DNA of 64,000 nucleotides from Silvibacterium acidisoli (lineage in GTDB: Bacteria > Acidobacteriota > Terriglobia > Terriglobales > Acidobacteriaceae). Where the stretch lies: contig CP085323.1 in the NCBI GenBank assembly GCA_022870745.1, positions 2,666,001 to 2,730,000 on the forward strand. The letters are read 5' to 3'. The translations under genes and the position numbers were made by a program. The stretch's first letter is position 1. Every line of letters starts with the position of its first letter. Below, piece by piece: positions 19,195-27,679 of this stretch. The notes below the pieces were generated by a model. It worked only from the letters and a program-made list of their open reading frames with translations, was not told where the DNA came from and searched no databases.

Positions 19195-20796
19195 ATGGCC
19201 ACTATCGAACAGCCCACCGTTATTTTGCCGCGCTCTCCCCAGGGAGCTTTTCAGAACGAGCCATTCACCGACTTTACGCACGATGAAAACATTCGTGACA
19301 TGCAGGAAGCCCTGGTACGCGTGGGTGACCAGCTTGGCCTGGAATACGAGCTGGTGATCGGCGGCGAACGCGTTCGCACCTCGGCGAAGATCGAATCGCG
19401 CAATCCGGCGCATCCGAGCCAGGTTGTGGGGATTCACCAGAAGGCTGGGGTAGAGCACGCCGAACCGGCGATGCAGGCTGCTCTGAAAGCCTATGCTACC
19501 TGGCAGTACACGCCGGTTGAAACTCGCGCTTCGCTGCTGCTTGCGGCCGCCGATCTGATTCGGCAGAGGAAGTTCGATTTCTGCGCGTGGCTGACCTATG
19601 AGGTCGGAAAGAACTGGGCCGAGGCTGATGCCGACGTGGGCGAGACGATTGACTTCCTGGAGTTCTATGCGCGGGAAGCACTGCGGCTCGATGCGGCGAC
19701 CACTCCCATTCAGTATCCGGGTGAGAAGAATGTTCTGCGCTACATTCCGCTTGGCGTGGGCGCGGTCATTCCACCGTGGAATTTCGCGTTTGCCATCATG
19801 GCTGGCATGACGGCCGCCGCCATCGTTACGGGCAATACCGTGATCCTGAAGCCCTCGAGCGACTCGCCGACGATCGCCGCCAAGTTCGTGGAGATTCTCG
19901 AAGAAGCAGGCATGCCGGGCGGGGTGGTGAATTTCTGCCCGGGTTCGGGGGCTACCTTCGGCAATGCGATTGTCGAGCATCCGAAGACGCGCTTTATCGC
20001 CTTCACCGGCTCCAAGGAAGTCGGCCTCGATATCCATGAGCGCTCTGCGAAGACGCAGCCCGGCCAGATCTGGATCAAGCGCACGATCCTGGAAATGGGC
20101 GGCAAAGATTCGATTATCGTTTCGGCGGATGCGGAATTTGAGCGTGCGGTCGACGGCGTGGTCGCTTCAGCCTTCGGATTCAGCGGGCAGAAATGCTCGG
20201 CGTGCTCGCGCGTGATCGTGGAAGAGCCGCTCTACGATGTGTTTCTGGAGCGGTTGCGGGAGAAGGTTGAAGAGTGGACGGTCGGAGACCCGGTTAAGAA
20301 TCCCAAAATGGGACCAGTGGTGAACGAAGGATCTCTGAAGACGATTCTCGAATACATCGAGATCGGCAAGAAGGAAGGCAGGTTGCTTACTGGCGGCAAC
20401 GCCGTGCAGACGCCCGAGAACGGCTACTACGTCGAGCCGACCGTCTTTGCCGATATTGCTCCCGATGCCCGCCTGGCGCAGGAAGAGATCTTCGGTCCTG
20501 TACTTGCCGTGATTAAGGCAAAGGACTTCGACGATGCGCTGGCGATTGCGAATAACACCGAGTTCGGTTTGACCGGCGCGATTTATTCGAACGACCGGCG
20601 CAAGCTGGAGCGTGCCAGCGCCGAGTTCCATGTCGGCAATCTCTATCTGAACCGGAAATGCACTGGCGCGATGGTGGGTGCGCATCCCTTTGGCGGCTTT
20701 AATATGTCGGGGACGGATTCGAAGGCGGGCGGACCAGACTATCTGCTCCTGTTTACCCAGGCTAAGTCTATTGCGGAAAAAAAGGAAAATCTCTAA
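19195..20796 (+). CDS. pruA: L-glutamate gamma-semialdehyde (P5C) dehydrogenase
   Basis: NAD-dependent aldehyde dehydrogenase for the second step of proline breakdown, oxidising glutamate-semialdehyde to glutamate. The 533-residue product has the length and segments of stand-alone P5C dehydrogenases: an N-terminal extension (NEPFTDF), ESRNPAHPSQVVG, the cofactor strand PPWNFAFAI, LKPSSDSP, FTGSKEVG, the general base Glu300 in LEMGGKD, and the nucleophile Cys334 in SGQKCSACSR. The C-terminal GGFNMSGTDSKAGGPDYLLLF is typical of the P5CDH branch. ATG 19195 is used because conservation starts there and GGAGGGGG lies upstream, although spaced somewhat long. No proline dehydrogenase is adjacent. 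Ahead of it is a strong terminator, so it has its own promoter. Confidence 0.92.
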   Translation: MATIEQPTVILPRSPQGAFQNEPFTDFTHDENIRDMQEALVRVGDQLGLEYELVIGGERVRTSAKIESRNPAHPSQVVGIHQKAGVEHAEPAMQAALKAYATWQYTPVETRASLLLAAADLIRQRKFDFCAWLTYEVGKNWAEADADVGETIDFLEFYAREALRLDAATTPIQYPGEKNVLRYIPLGVGAVIPPWNFAFAIMAGMTAAAIVTGNTVILKPSSDSPTIAAKFVEILEEAGMPGGVVNFCPGSGATFGNAIVEHPKTRFIAFTGSKEVGLDIHERSAKTQPGQIWIKRTILEMGGKDSIIVSADAEFERAVDGVVASAFGFSGQKCSACSRVIVEEPLYDVFLERLREKVEEWTVGDPVKNPKMGPVVNEGSLKTILEYIEIGKKEGRLLTGGNAVQTPENGYYVEPTVFADIAPDARLAQEEIFGPVLAVIKAKDFDDALAIANNTEFGLTGAIYSNDRRKLERASAEFHVGNLYLNRKCTGAMVGAHPFGGFNMSGTDSKAGGPDYLLLFTQAKSIAEKKENL

Positions 20797-20888
20797 ACCT
20801 AGACTATGTGTACCGTTAACCGGGACGTAAAACTTTGACAGATCCCTGTGGTACGCAGAAGAATGTCTCGAATCAAGGGGAGCACTTG

Positions 20889-21278
20889 GTGAGGAAGGTC
20901 CTTTGCGTTGACGACGATCCCGGAGTCATCCAGCTAAAGCGGTCGATCCTGGAAAAAGCCGGTTATGAAGTAACTGCCTGTAACTCCGCGGAAGAGGCCA
21001 TTCGGGAATTAGACCGGGTTGTGTACGACGCGGTTGTAACCGACTGGCGGCTTGGTCCTGATAGCGGAAGGGCAGTTGTGGAAGCTGCAAAGGGAAAGAC
21101 GCGGGCTGTCGTGGTGGTATCCGGATATGTGGCCGAAGCCTTTCAGGCTGCGGAGCCGATGGCAGACATTTATCTTGAAAAGCCTGCGCATCCCGGGGAG
21201 TTAGTGCAGATATTGAAAATCCTTCTGGAGTCGGGAGAGAAGTCACAGAAAGATTTCCCCGTCCAGGAAACAGCCTGA
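20889..21278 (+). CDS. single-domain response regulator
   Basis: A stand-alone receiver domain of about 129 residues. The acidic pocket (VDDDPG near residues 8-12), the phosphoacceptor Asp in VVTDWRLGPDSG, the switch Ser in VVVVSGY and the Lys in LEKPAHPGE are all present, so it should be phosphorylatable. No output domain follows; single-domain receivers act as phosphate sinks or bind targets directly. GTG 20889 is chosen because AAGGGGAG lies about 5 nt before it; a TTG at 20835 would add 18 residues without a good site. It lies 92 bp after the P5CDH gene. The nearest histidine kinase is about 2.7 kb downstream. Confidence 0.82.
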   Translation: MRKVLCVDDDPGVIQLKRSILEKAGYEVTACNSAEEAIRELDRVVYDAVVTDWRLGPDSGRAVVEAAKGKTRAVVVVSGYVAEAFQAAEPMADIYLEKPAHPGELVQILKILLESGEKSQKDFPVQETA

Positions 21279-21354
21279 TTTTGCAGACAAGATTTAGAAC
21301 AAGTAGAAGCATGACTGCGCGCTGGAGTTACCAGCGCGCAGTTTCATTCTGGCA

Positions 21355-22011
21355 CTACTGAGCCTGCAGGATGAGGTCGCCTGCGGCAGCCGCAGCTTCT
21401 GCGAGCATGCGGTGATGGATGGTAAAGAGCGCGAGCTCGAGCCGGTCGGAGACACCGGTCTTGTCGTAGATGCTGCGCAGGTAGTTCTTGATCACCTGTT
21501 CCGTCGTGGTCAGGCGCATGGCGATTTCCTTATTTTTGCAGCCCTGCACGATAAGCGCGACGATCTTCATTTCCTTGGGTGTGAGCCGATCACGGACGCG
21601 CGCGCCTACCAGATCCTCTTCCTGGAACCCATGTCCTGCTCCGGAAACCTGCACATCACGCTCACCGCGAACCACGCGGCGCAGGCAATCGATGAGTGCC
21701 GGGCCGGTCACGGAACGGTGTACAGCACCCTGGACGCCAGCCGAGAGATACGAACTTGTGGATTCGCTGTTCTCGGCAATCACGACACACAGGCTGCCTT
21801 GCGCGCGCGCTTTTTCAAGCAGCGACAGCAGGTTGAGTTTCAAAGCGGAAGCGAAGACGACGGTCGCCCCACGGAAGGTTTCGAGTACCTGATACAGGCG
21901 TTCCGCGTCGCCGCACTGGGCGATGATGCGGAAGTCATCCTCCATCGTAAGCACTTTGGCGGTGCCTGCACGATAGATAGCCTGATTGTCTGCCAGGATG
22001 ATTTTGTTCAT
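21355..22011 (-). CDS. NarL/LuxR-family regulator with degenerate receiver
   Basis: A 218-residue DNA-binding regulator. The C-terminal LuxR-type helix-turn-helix (about 142-197) is clear: LTPKEMKIVALIVQGCKNKE, IAMRL, VIKNYLRSIYDKTGVSDRLEL. The N-terminal domain has the receiver fold, but the phosphoacceptor site reads VVFASALK, with Ala54/Ser55 where Asp is expected; one residue of the acidic pair is Asn (LADNQ), and the conserved Lys is replaced (VHRSVTG). It is therefore probably not controlled by aspartyl phosphorylation, a known feature of atypical receivers that sense ligands or protein partners. ATG 22011 starts at the conserved MNKIILADN. It diverges from the receiver/reductase gene and may control it. 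Confidence 0.8.
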   Translation of the reverse strand: MNKIILADNQAIYRAGTAKVLTMEDDFRIIAQCGDAERLYQVLETFRGATVVFASALKLNLLSLLEKARAQGSLCVVIAENSESTSSYLSAGVQGAVHRSVTGPALIDCLRRVVRGERDVQVSGAGHGFQEEDLVGARVRDRLTPKEMKIVALIVQGCKNKEIAMRLTTTEQVIKNYLRSIYDKTGVSDRLELALFTIHHRMLAEAAAAAGDLILQAQ

Positions 22012-22326
22012 GGTTCCTGTCCGTACCTGTGTTTCTGCCAATAACTCAGGTACTTTCCTCTTAGGGTTGAATTGCTGATTACCCGTACACACAACCTATC
22101 GACCAAGGAGAGGCCCTAAACCCTGTGTCCTTTACTGAGACACAGAGAAAGTTCAAAACGTAGACCTGAAACACAGGAATGCGCTTGAAGGACATCAAAA
22201 TTCTTTTGGTGAAGATGTAAGCAGACTATCCGAGAAATTCGGCTTTGGATACAAAAATCTCTCACAAAGTTTGATTTTTTATATTGCGAAATCGCCGGGG
22301 AAGTAGAGCACGACTACACTGAATTT
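22012..22326. promoter_or_regulatory. divergent intergenic region with two inverted-repeat pairs
   Basis: 315 bp between the degenerate NarL-type regulator and the receiver/reductase operon. It contains CCTGTGTTTC (22026-22035) and its exact reverse complement GAAACACAGG (22168-22177), and a nearer pair CTGTGTC (22123-22129) with GACACAG (22139-22145). All share the word CTGTGT/ACACAG and could bind a dimeric regulator, perhaps the adjacent LuxR-type protein. An AT-rich stretch near 22265-22285 may hold the promoter of the downstream operon. No gene is visible here. Confidence 0.5.
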
Positions 22327-23979
22327 ATGGGTAAGCCGGTCATTCTCGCGGTTGACGATGACGTAAGTGTTCTGGAAGCAGTGGTTCAAGACCTGCGCCG
22401 GAAATATGGCGCCGAGTACCGCATCCTGCGCGCCGCCTCCGGCCAGGCTGCGCTTGATACCTGTCAACAGTTGCAGCAGCGGGGCGATGCCGTCGCTTTG
22501 TTTCTGTCGGATCAACGCATGCCGGGAATGTCCGGCGTGGACTTCCTGGAGAAGTCGCAGCAGATCTATCCGGAGGCGAAGCGCGCGCTGTTGACGGCGT
22601 ACGCCGATACCGAGGCTGCGATCCGCGCAATCAATACGGCAAAGATCCACTACTACCTGACCAAGCCGTGGGATCCGCCGGAAGAACAGCTCTATCCGGT
22701 ACTGGACGATCTGCTGGAAAACTGGACCGAGAAATACCGGCCGATTTTCGAAGGGATCCGGGTGGTCGGGCCACGGTGGTCAGCGCTGGATTTCCAGGTG
22801 AGAGACTTTCTTTCGCGCAACCAGGTGCCCTACGAGTGGCTCGATCCTGAGCGCGACAGCAAGGCGTTTGAGCTGCTGAACCGCTATCAGCTTGACGATC
22901 GTAAGCTGCCGGCGGTGTTGTTTGCCGATGGAAGCTCGCTGGTGCAGCCGAGTCAGACAGCACTGGCGGAGAAGGTCGGCCTTCGGACGCATGCGGAGAG
23001 GGACTTTTACGACCTGGTAGTGGTCGGAGCGGGGCCGGCAGGTCTGGCTGCCGCCGTATACGCGACCTCGGAGGGGCTGCGCACGCTTGTGGTCGAGCCG
23101 GAGGCGCCGGGCGGCCAAGCAGGCTCGAGTTCAAGGATTGAGAACTATCTCGGTTTTCCGTCTGGCCTTAGCGGGGCGGACCTGGCGCGGCGCGCCTATG
23201 TACAGGCATCGCGCTTCGGCGCGGAGTTCCTGACCCAGTGCGTGACCGGCCTCCGCGCGGAGAACCAGTACCGCCTGGTTCGCACCAGCGACAACCGGGA
23301 GATCTCCTGCAACGTATGCCTGCTGTCGGTCGGCGTGAACTATCGCCGGCTGAATGCTCCGGGCATTGACCGGCTCACGGGTGCCGGGGTTTATTACGGC
23401 GCGGCGCTGGTAGAGGCCCGATCCTGCGGAGATGAGGAGGTTTTCATCGTCGGCGGGGCCAATTCGGCCGGCCAGGCGGCGATGCACTTCTCAAAATATG
23501 CCCGGAAAGTGACGATGTTGGTACGTGCGGAGTCGCTTGTCCAGAGCATGTCAAAATATTTGATCGATCAGATCGCTGACACATCGAATATTGTGGTGGA
23601 GACCTGCGCCGAGGTGGTTGAGGCCATCGGTGAGGGCCGTCTGGAGGCAATCAGGATCAGGACCGACGAGGGCGAACAGACCCGAGCGGCCTCCGGATTG
23701 TTTATCTTTATTGGCGCTGCTCCTTCGATTCACTGGTTGCCGGAGACACTGATGCGCGATCCGAATGGGTTTGTGCTGACAGGAAACGACTTAAAGGTCG
23801 ACGGCAAGCTGCCGCGCTGCTGGAAGGAAGATCGAGAGCCCTATCTTCTCGAAACCAGCATGCCGGGGGTGTTCGCTGCCGGGGATATCCGGCACGGATC
23901 GGTGAAGAGGGTGGCATCGGCAGTAGGCGAGGGCTCGATCTCGGTCCAGTTTATGCATCAATATTTGGCACGTTTTTAG
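22327..23979 (+). CDS. response regulator fused to thioredoxin-reductase-like flavoprotein
   Basis: A 550-residue fusion. Residues about 5-130 are an intact receiver: VDDD (10-12), phosphoacceptor Asp62 in FLSDQRMPGMSG, and LTKPWDP with the conserved Lys. Residues about 140-215 look like a thioredoxin/glutaredoxin-fold insert (VVGPRWSALDFQVRDFLSRN, VPYEWLDPERD) without a CxxC. Residues about 228-550 are a class II thioredoxin-reductase-type flavoprotein with FAD loop GAGPAG (234-239), GGQAGSSSRIENYLGFP, NAD(P)H loop GGANSAGQ (376-383) and MPGVFAAGDIR. The redox CxxC of true TrxR is replaced by YYGAALVEA (356-364). It may thus be a phosphorylation-controlled NAD(P)H oxidoreductase or redox sensor. 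The kinase gene starts 17 bp later. Confidence 0.85.
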   Translation: MGKPVILAVDDDVSVLEAVVQDLRRKYGAEYRILRAASGQAALDTCQQLQQRGDAVALFLSDQRMPGMSGVDFLEKSQQIYPEAKRALLTAYADTEAAIRAINTAKIHYYLTKPWDPPEEQLYPVLDDLLENWTEKYRPIFEGIRVVGPRWSALDFQVRDFLSRNQVPYEWLDPERDSKAFELLNRYQLDDRKLPAVLFADGSSLVQPSQTALAEKVGLRTHAERDFYDLVVVGAGPAGLAAAVYATSEGLRTLVVEPEAPGGQAGSSSRIENYLGFPSGLSGADLARRAYVQASRFGAEFLTQCVTGLRAENQYRLVRTSDNREISCNVCLLSVGVNYRRLNAPGIDRLTGAGVYYGAALVEARSCGDEEVFIVGGANSAGQAAMHFSKYARKVTMLVRAESLVQSMSKYLIDQIADTSNIVVETCAEVVEAIGEGRLEAIRIRTDEGEQTRAASGLFIFIGAAPSIHWLPETLMRDPNGFVLTGNDLKVDGKLPRCWKEDREPYLLETSMPGVFAAGDIRHGSVKRVASAVGEGSISVQFMHQYLARF

Positions 23980-23996
23980 TCGAAGAAGAGCGATAG

Positions 23997-25436
23997 ATGG
24001 CAGAAAACACGATTTCGCTGGACGTTCAGAAAGTTTCCGCTCGCGAGCTGCTTGCGGAATTCCGTCAGATCCCTATTTTTCAACACGTGAAAGAACAGGA
24101 TCTCGAATGTCTGGGCGAAATAGATATCGTCCACGTTGCAGCAGACACAGTGGTGATCGAGCCGGGGACTCCGGAACTTTATTTCTGGATACTGCTGGAA
24201 GGCGAAGTTCGCGTCAACAAACCGGAAGCAGATGGTGGAGACACCCTGCTCGGCACGCTGAAGCACGGTGACACCTCCGGCGAAGTGGCCCTGCTGACAG
24301 GCGCGACGGCGACTTCGGTGCGTGCGGTTGCGCTGATGCCAGCGCGCGCCATCCGCATGAGCGCCTCAAGCTTCTGGAGCCTGATGGGGACCTGCCCCAC
24401 GGTTCGTTCGGGGATTCTGTCGAACATGGGCCGCCGCCTTGAGGCCTACCAGATGATCACGCTGCACAGGGAGAAGCTGATCTCACTGGGCACCCTGGCC
24501 GCCGGACTGATGCATGAGCTGAACAATCCAGGAACCGCTGCGAAACGGGCAGCGTCGCAGCTTCGGGAGAACCTGACCCGGCTGCAGGAGATCAGCCTGC
24601 GATTTACCCGCATGGCGTTGACTCCGGAGCAGAAAGACTGCATGCGGAACCTGCAGCAGGAGGTGCTGCGGTCGTGCAGGTTTGCCACGATCAGCACCCT
24701 GGACCAGGCGGACGCAGAGGACGAGCTGGCCGACTGGCTGGATAGCATTGGAGTTGTGAACGCCTGGCAACTGGCTCCGACCCTGGTTGCAATCGGCTGG
24801 AAACGCGAAGATATCGAATGCGCCCACGCCGCTTTCCCTGCAGAGATTCTCAGCGACACCCTCAACTGGCTTACCTCCCTTATCTCCAGCATTCAGCTTG
24901 TCGGCACTGTGGAAGAGAGCATCACCCGGGTTACAGACCTGGTGGTCGCGGTAAAGAAGTACGCCTATGACGACAAGAGCCGCCAGCGCGAAATCGACGT
25001 GCATGAAAGCATCATCAGCACGCTGACTATCCTTGCGCATAAGTTCCGGCATAAAGGGATCGCCATCGAGAAGAAGTTTTCGCCGGATATGGCGAAGGTG
25101 AAGTCGTCGGGTACCGGCCTGAGCCAGGTGTGGACGAACATTCTCGACAATGCGATCGACGCGGCGCCGGAAGGCGGGAAGATTGTCATTCGCACGTGGA
25201 TGGAAGGCAGCGAGGTGCTGGTCGGTATTTGTGACAATGGACCGGGCATTTCCATGGAAGACCGGCAGAAGATTTTCGAGCCCTTCTTTACGACCAAGGC
25301 GGTCGGCGTAGGCACGGGGCTTGGACTTGATATCGCGCATCGTGTCGTGGTGGGCCAGTTCAATGGCGACATCACCTTTAACTCCGAGCCGGGGTCGACG
25401 GAATTCATCGTTCGGCTGCCATCGGAAAAGAAGTAG
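23997..25436 (+). CDS. histidine kinase with N-terminal cyclic-nucleotide-binding-like domain
   Basis: A 479-residue soluble sensor kinase. Residues about 25-140 form a cNMP-binding-type beta-roll (FQHVKEQDLECL, GEVRVNKPEADGG, GEVALLTGATATSVRAV); the phosphate-binding cassette is short, so ligand binding is uncertain. A helix leads to the HisKA-like motif SLGTLAAGLMHELNNPGT with phosphoacceptor His173, followed by an unusually long helical region (about 180-330). The HATPase domain has the N box (VWTNILDNAIDAA), G1 (CDNGPGI), F box (FEPFFTTK) and G2 (GTGLGLDIAHRVV). No membrane segment. It is 17 bp after the receiver/reductase fusion and is very likely its cognate kinase in a cytoplasmic redox-signalling pair. 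Confidence 0.87.
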   Translation: MAENTISLDVQKVSARELLAEFRQIPIFQHVKEQDLECLGEIDIVHVAADTVVIEPGTPELYFWILLEGEVRVNKPEADGGDTLLGTLKHGDTSGEVALLTGATATSVRAVALMPARAIRMSASSFWSLMGTCPTVRSGILSNMGRRLEAYQMITLHREKLISLGTLAAGLMHELNNPGTAAKRAASQLRENLTRLQEISLRFTRMALTPEQKDCMRNLQQEVLRSCRFATISTLDQADAEDELADWLDSIGVVNAWQLAPTLVAIGWKREDIECAHAAFPAEILSDTLNWLTSLISSIQLVGTVEESITRVTDLVVAVKKYAYDDKSRQREIDVHESIISTLTILAHKFRHKGIAIEKKFSPDMAKVKSSGTGLSQVWTNILDNAIDAAPEGGKIVIRTWMEGSEVLVGICDNGPGISMEDRQKIFEPFFTTKAVGVGTGLGLDIAHRVVVGQFNGDITFNSEPGSTEFIVRLPSEKK

Positions 25437-25594
25437 GCTCCCGGCGCTCGCCAGGAGCCTCGTTTTCTTGAGCCTGTCCAGCATTTATTCCCTTTCCCCT
25501 TTCCGCCGATAACCCTCTTAGCTGAACAACCGGGCCCTGTGGAACCCGTCTCCTGTTGCGGGGGCAGTATTGAGGGCTTTGAGGCGGGTGGGTC

Positions 25595-26479
25595 ATGTTT
25601 GCGATCGTTGGCATTCTGCTGGTCTTCGGGGCAGTTATCGGTGGCTTTCTCATGGAGAAGGGGCATCTTGCTGTTCTGCTGCAACCGGCCGAGTTTCTGA
25701 TTATTGCCGGCTCCGCAGCCGGCACTCTGTTGATTGCGAACCCGATGCACGTCGTGAAGAAAATCCTGTCGGGCACATTCAGCATTTTTGGCAAGGCGCC
25801 TTTCGGCAAGGAACGCTACATCAGCACCCTCAGGATGATGTATGAGCTGCTGAATAAGGCCAGGCGCGGAGGCATGCTGTCTATCGAGGACGACATCGAG
25901 AAGCCGGCAGAGAGCGTGCTCTTTCACCCCTATCCGCAGTTTCTGCGTGACGAACACATCCGTGACTTTGTATGCGACACGATGCGCATGGCTGTAACGG
26001 GTGGCGTAGAGCCATTCGACGTGGACCAGATGATGGACCTGGACATGGAAGTACGGCATCGGGAGACGAATCAGCCCGTCCATGCGCTGACGGCGGTTGC
26101 CGAGTCGCTGCCGGGGCTGGGCATTATTGCGGCGGTGCTGGGTGTCGTTATCACCATGGGCGCACTGGGCGGGCCTCCCGATGCGATCGGGCACAAGGTG
26201 GCTGCGGCGCTGGTAGGTACGTTTCTTGGCATCCTGCTCTGCTATGGGCTGGTGGGGCCTATCGGCGCGTACATGGGTAAGGCCGCGGAGGATGAGCATG
26301 CCTTCCTGTATGTGCTGCGGGTGCTGATGGCGTCCTTTATTAAGGGAAATCCCCCGGTGCAGGCGGTGGAGATCGCGCGGAGGGCGATTCCGCTGCATGT
26401 GCGGCCGAGCTTTGAAGAGGTAGAGGCAGCCTGCCGTGGAGAGCAGTCGGGCGCGAGGATGCAAGAGGAGGCTGCGTAG
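25595..26479 (+). CDS. motA: flagellar motor stator protein MotA
   Basis: Stator subunit of the proton-driven flagellar motor. The 294-residue length is typical for MotA. It starts with the MotA signature (MFAIVGILLVFGAVIGGFLM) and PAEFLIIAGSAAGTLLIANP, then a cytoplasmic loop (about 65-170) with RRGGMLSIEDDIEKP, and the last two helices LPGLGIIAAVLGVVITMG and VGTFLGILLCYGLVGPIG. The conserved Pro before the third helix and the Gly-rich fourth helix are present. motB follows by 9 bp. No other flagellar gene is nearby in the window, so the rest of the motor must be encoded elsewhere. Confidence 0.95.
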   Translation: MFAIVGILLVFGAVIGGFLMEKGHLAVLLQPAEFLIIAGSAAGTLLIANPMHVVKKILSGTFSIFGKAPFGKERYISTLRMMYELLNKARRGGMLSIEDDIEKPAESVLFHPYPQFLRDEHIRDFVCDTMRMAVTGGVEPFDVDQMMDLDMEVRHRETNQPVHALTAVAESLPGLGIIAAVLGVVITMGALGGPPDAIGHKVAAALVGTFLGILLCYGLVGPIGAYMGKAAEDEHAFLYVLRVLMASFIKGNPPVQAVEIARRAIPLHVRPSFEEVEAACRGEQSGARMQEEAA

Positions 26480-26488
26480 CGCATCGGC

Positions 26489-27394
26489 ATGGCGAAGAGG
26501 AAAACCACCATCCTGATCAAGAAGGTCCAGCCGCAGGCGGTCCGGCACAGTGGTGCGTGGAAGGTCGCCTACGCTGATTTTGTAACCGCACTGATGGCGC
26601 TTTTCATCGTGTTGTGGCTGATGAATACGAGCGACCAGGTGCGCAAGCTGGTCGCGGGTTATTTCAATGACCCTATGGGCAGAGCATCGGTTACGGGCAC
26701 CGATCGCTCCGGCTCAGCGGACAACCTGCCGCTGACGAAGAGCAATGTAAAGCAGTTGAAGCAGCGCCTGGAGCACGCGATTGAGCAGATGGCCGATCTG
26801 AAGGCGCTTGCGAAGCAGATCGAGATCACGGTGACGCCTGAAGGACTTCGGATCGAGCTGATGGAGACGAAGAACGGCGCTTTTTTCGAGACCGGGAGCA
26901 CGGCGCTGAATGCCAGTGGCCGGGAGCTGCTGGGTTTGATTGCAAAAGAGCTTGGCGACATTCCCAACAACATTTCCATCGAAGGACACACGGACGCTCA
27001 GCCTTATTCCGACCCTGGGGGGTATGGAAACTGGGAGCTGTCGACAGACAGGGCCAATGCGGCGCGCAGGCTGATGCAGAGTACGGGGCTCCGTACCAAC
27101 CAGGTTTCCCAGGTTCGCGGCTATGCGGACCAGAAGCTGCGCCTGCCGGAGCACCCGCTTGATCCGTCGAACCGGCGAATTTCCCTGATCGTTCAGTACA
27201 TGGAGCGCTTGCCGGCTCCAGCCGCCGCTCCCATAGCCGTGACCGTTTCAAAGCCAGCTGGGGAAATGCCGGGCGCCTCCCAGGCATCTGCAGCCAAAAC
27301 CGCGGCGCCGATGGTTGCTGCTGAGCCGGCCAAGCCTGCTTCACCGGCGGCCCGGATTGCGGAACAATTGTTGGCCCGGCTGCATCGACATTGA
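26489..27394 (+). CDS. motB: flagellar motor stator protein MotB
   Basis: Peptidoglycan-anchoring stator subunit. The 301-residue protein starts with a basic cytoplasmic tail (KRKTTILIKKV), then the single helix with the essential proton-carrying Asp (WKVAYADFVTALMALFIVLW). A plug/linker region follows, then an OmpA-like domain (about 125-235: FFETGSTALNASGREL, ISIEGHTDAQP, ANAARRLMQSTG) that binds the cell wall. The C-terminal tail (about 240-301) is an Ala/Pro-rich extension, probably disordered. It forms an operon with motA, with 9 bp between them. Confidence 0.95.
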   Translation: MAKRKTTILIKKVQPQAVRHSGAWKVAYADFVTALMALFIVLWLMNTSDQVRKLVAGYFNDPMGRASVTGTDRSGSADNLPLTKSNVKQLKQRLEHAIEQMADLKALAKQIEITVTPEGLRIELMETKNGAFFETGSTALNASGRELLGLIAKELGDIPNNISIEGHTDAQPYSDPGGYGNWELSTDRANAARRLMQSTGLRTNQVSQVRGYADQKLRLPEHPLDPSNRRISLIVQYMERLPAPAAAPIAVTVSKPAGEMPGASQASAAKTAAPMVAAEPAKPASPAARIAEQLLARLHRH

Positions 27395-27679
27395 GTAAGC
27401 GCCACAATTTAAAGGGCGATTGTGCTATTGTTGGCTTCGAACCTTCTCTAAAAATCTGCTTTTGTGGACTGCGATCTCCCGCTTTCGGGGTATCCAAGCT
27501 CATTCCATAGGCATTTAATAATAAGAGGAGATTCGGCCGCTATTCCGCCCCGCTTGAAGAGAGGAGGAAAGCCGGTTGCACGTATCTGTTCGCCTTACCC
27601 CGCGGCGTAATCCTTTTGCGCCTGCATTGTTGATGCCAGGGAGCTCGCCCCGAGAGCAGCCCCTGAGCCGTTCGACATT
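27395..27679. other. intergenic leader upstream of the cellulose synthase fusion
   Basis: 285 bp without a clear gene. A strong Shine-Dalgarno-like AGGAGGAAA (27562-27570) sits 5 nt before a TTG (27576) that opens a 97-codon frame running into, and out of phase with, the downstream synthase gene. This could be a leader peptide, a fortuitous match, or a sign that the annotated start is wrong. I did not recognise a c-di-GMP riboswitch. Confidence 0.35.

Noticed and set aside
22327-23979. Functional thioredoxin reductase
   Set aside because: The CxxC redox pair is missing at the expected site, so normal thioredoxin reduction is unlikely.
24965-26548. 527-codon minus-strand frame across the kinase and motA
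   Set aside because: It spans two well-supported genes and the gap between them on the opposite strand; no motif is recognisable.
27395-27679. Possible c-di-GMP riboswitch upstream of the cellulose synthase fusion
   Set aside because: No match to the conserved GEMM-type core or its tetraloop receptor could be seen by eye.
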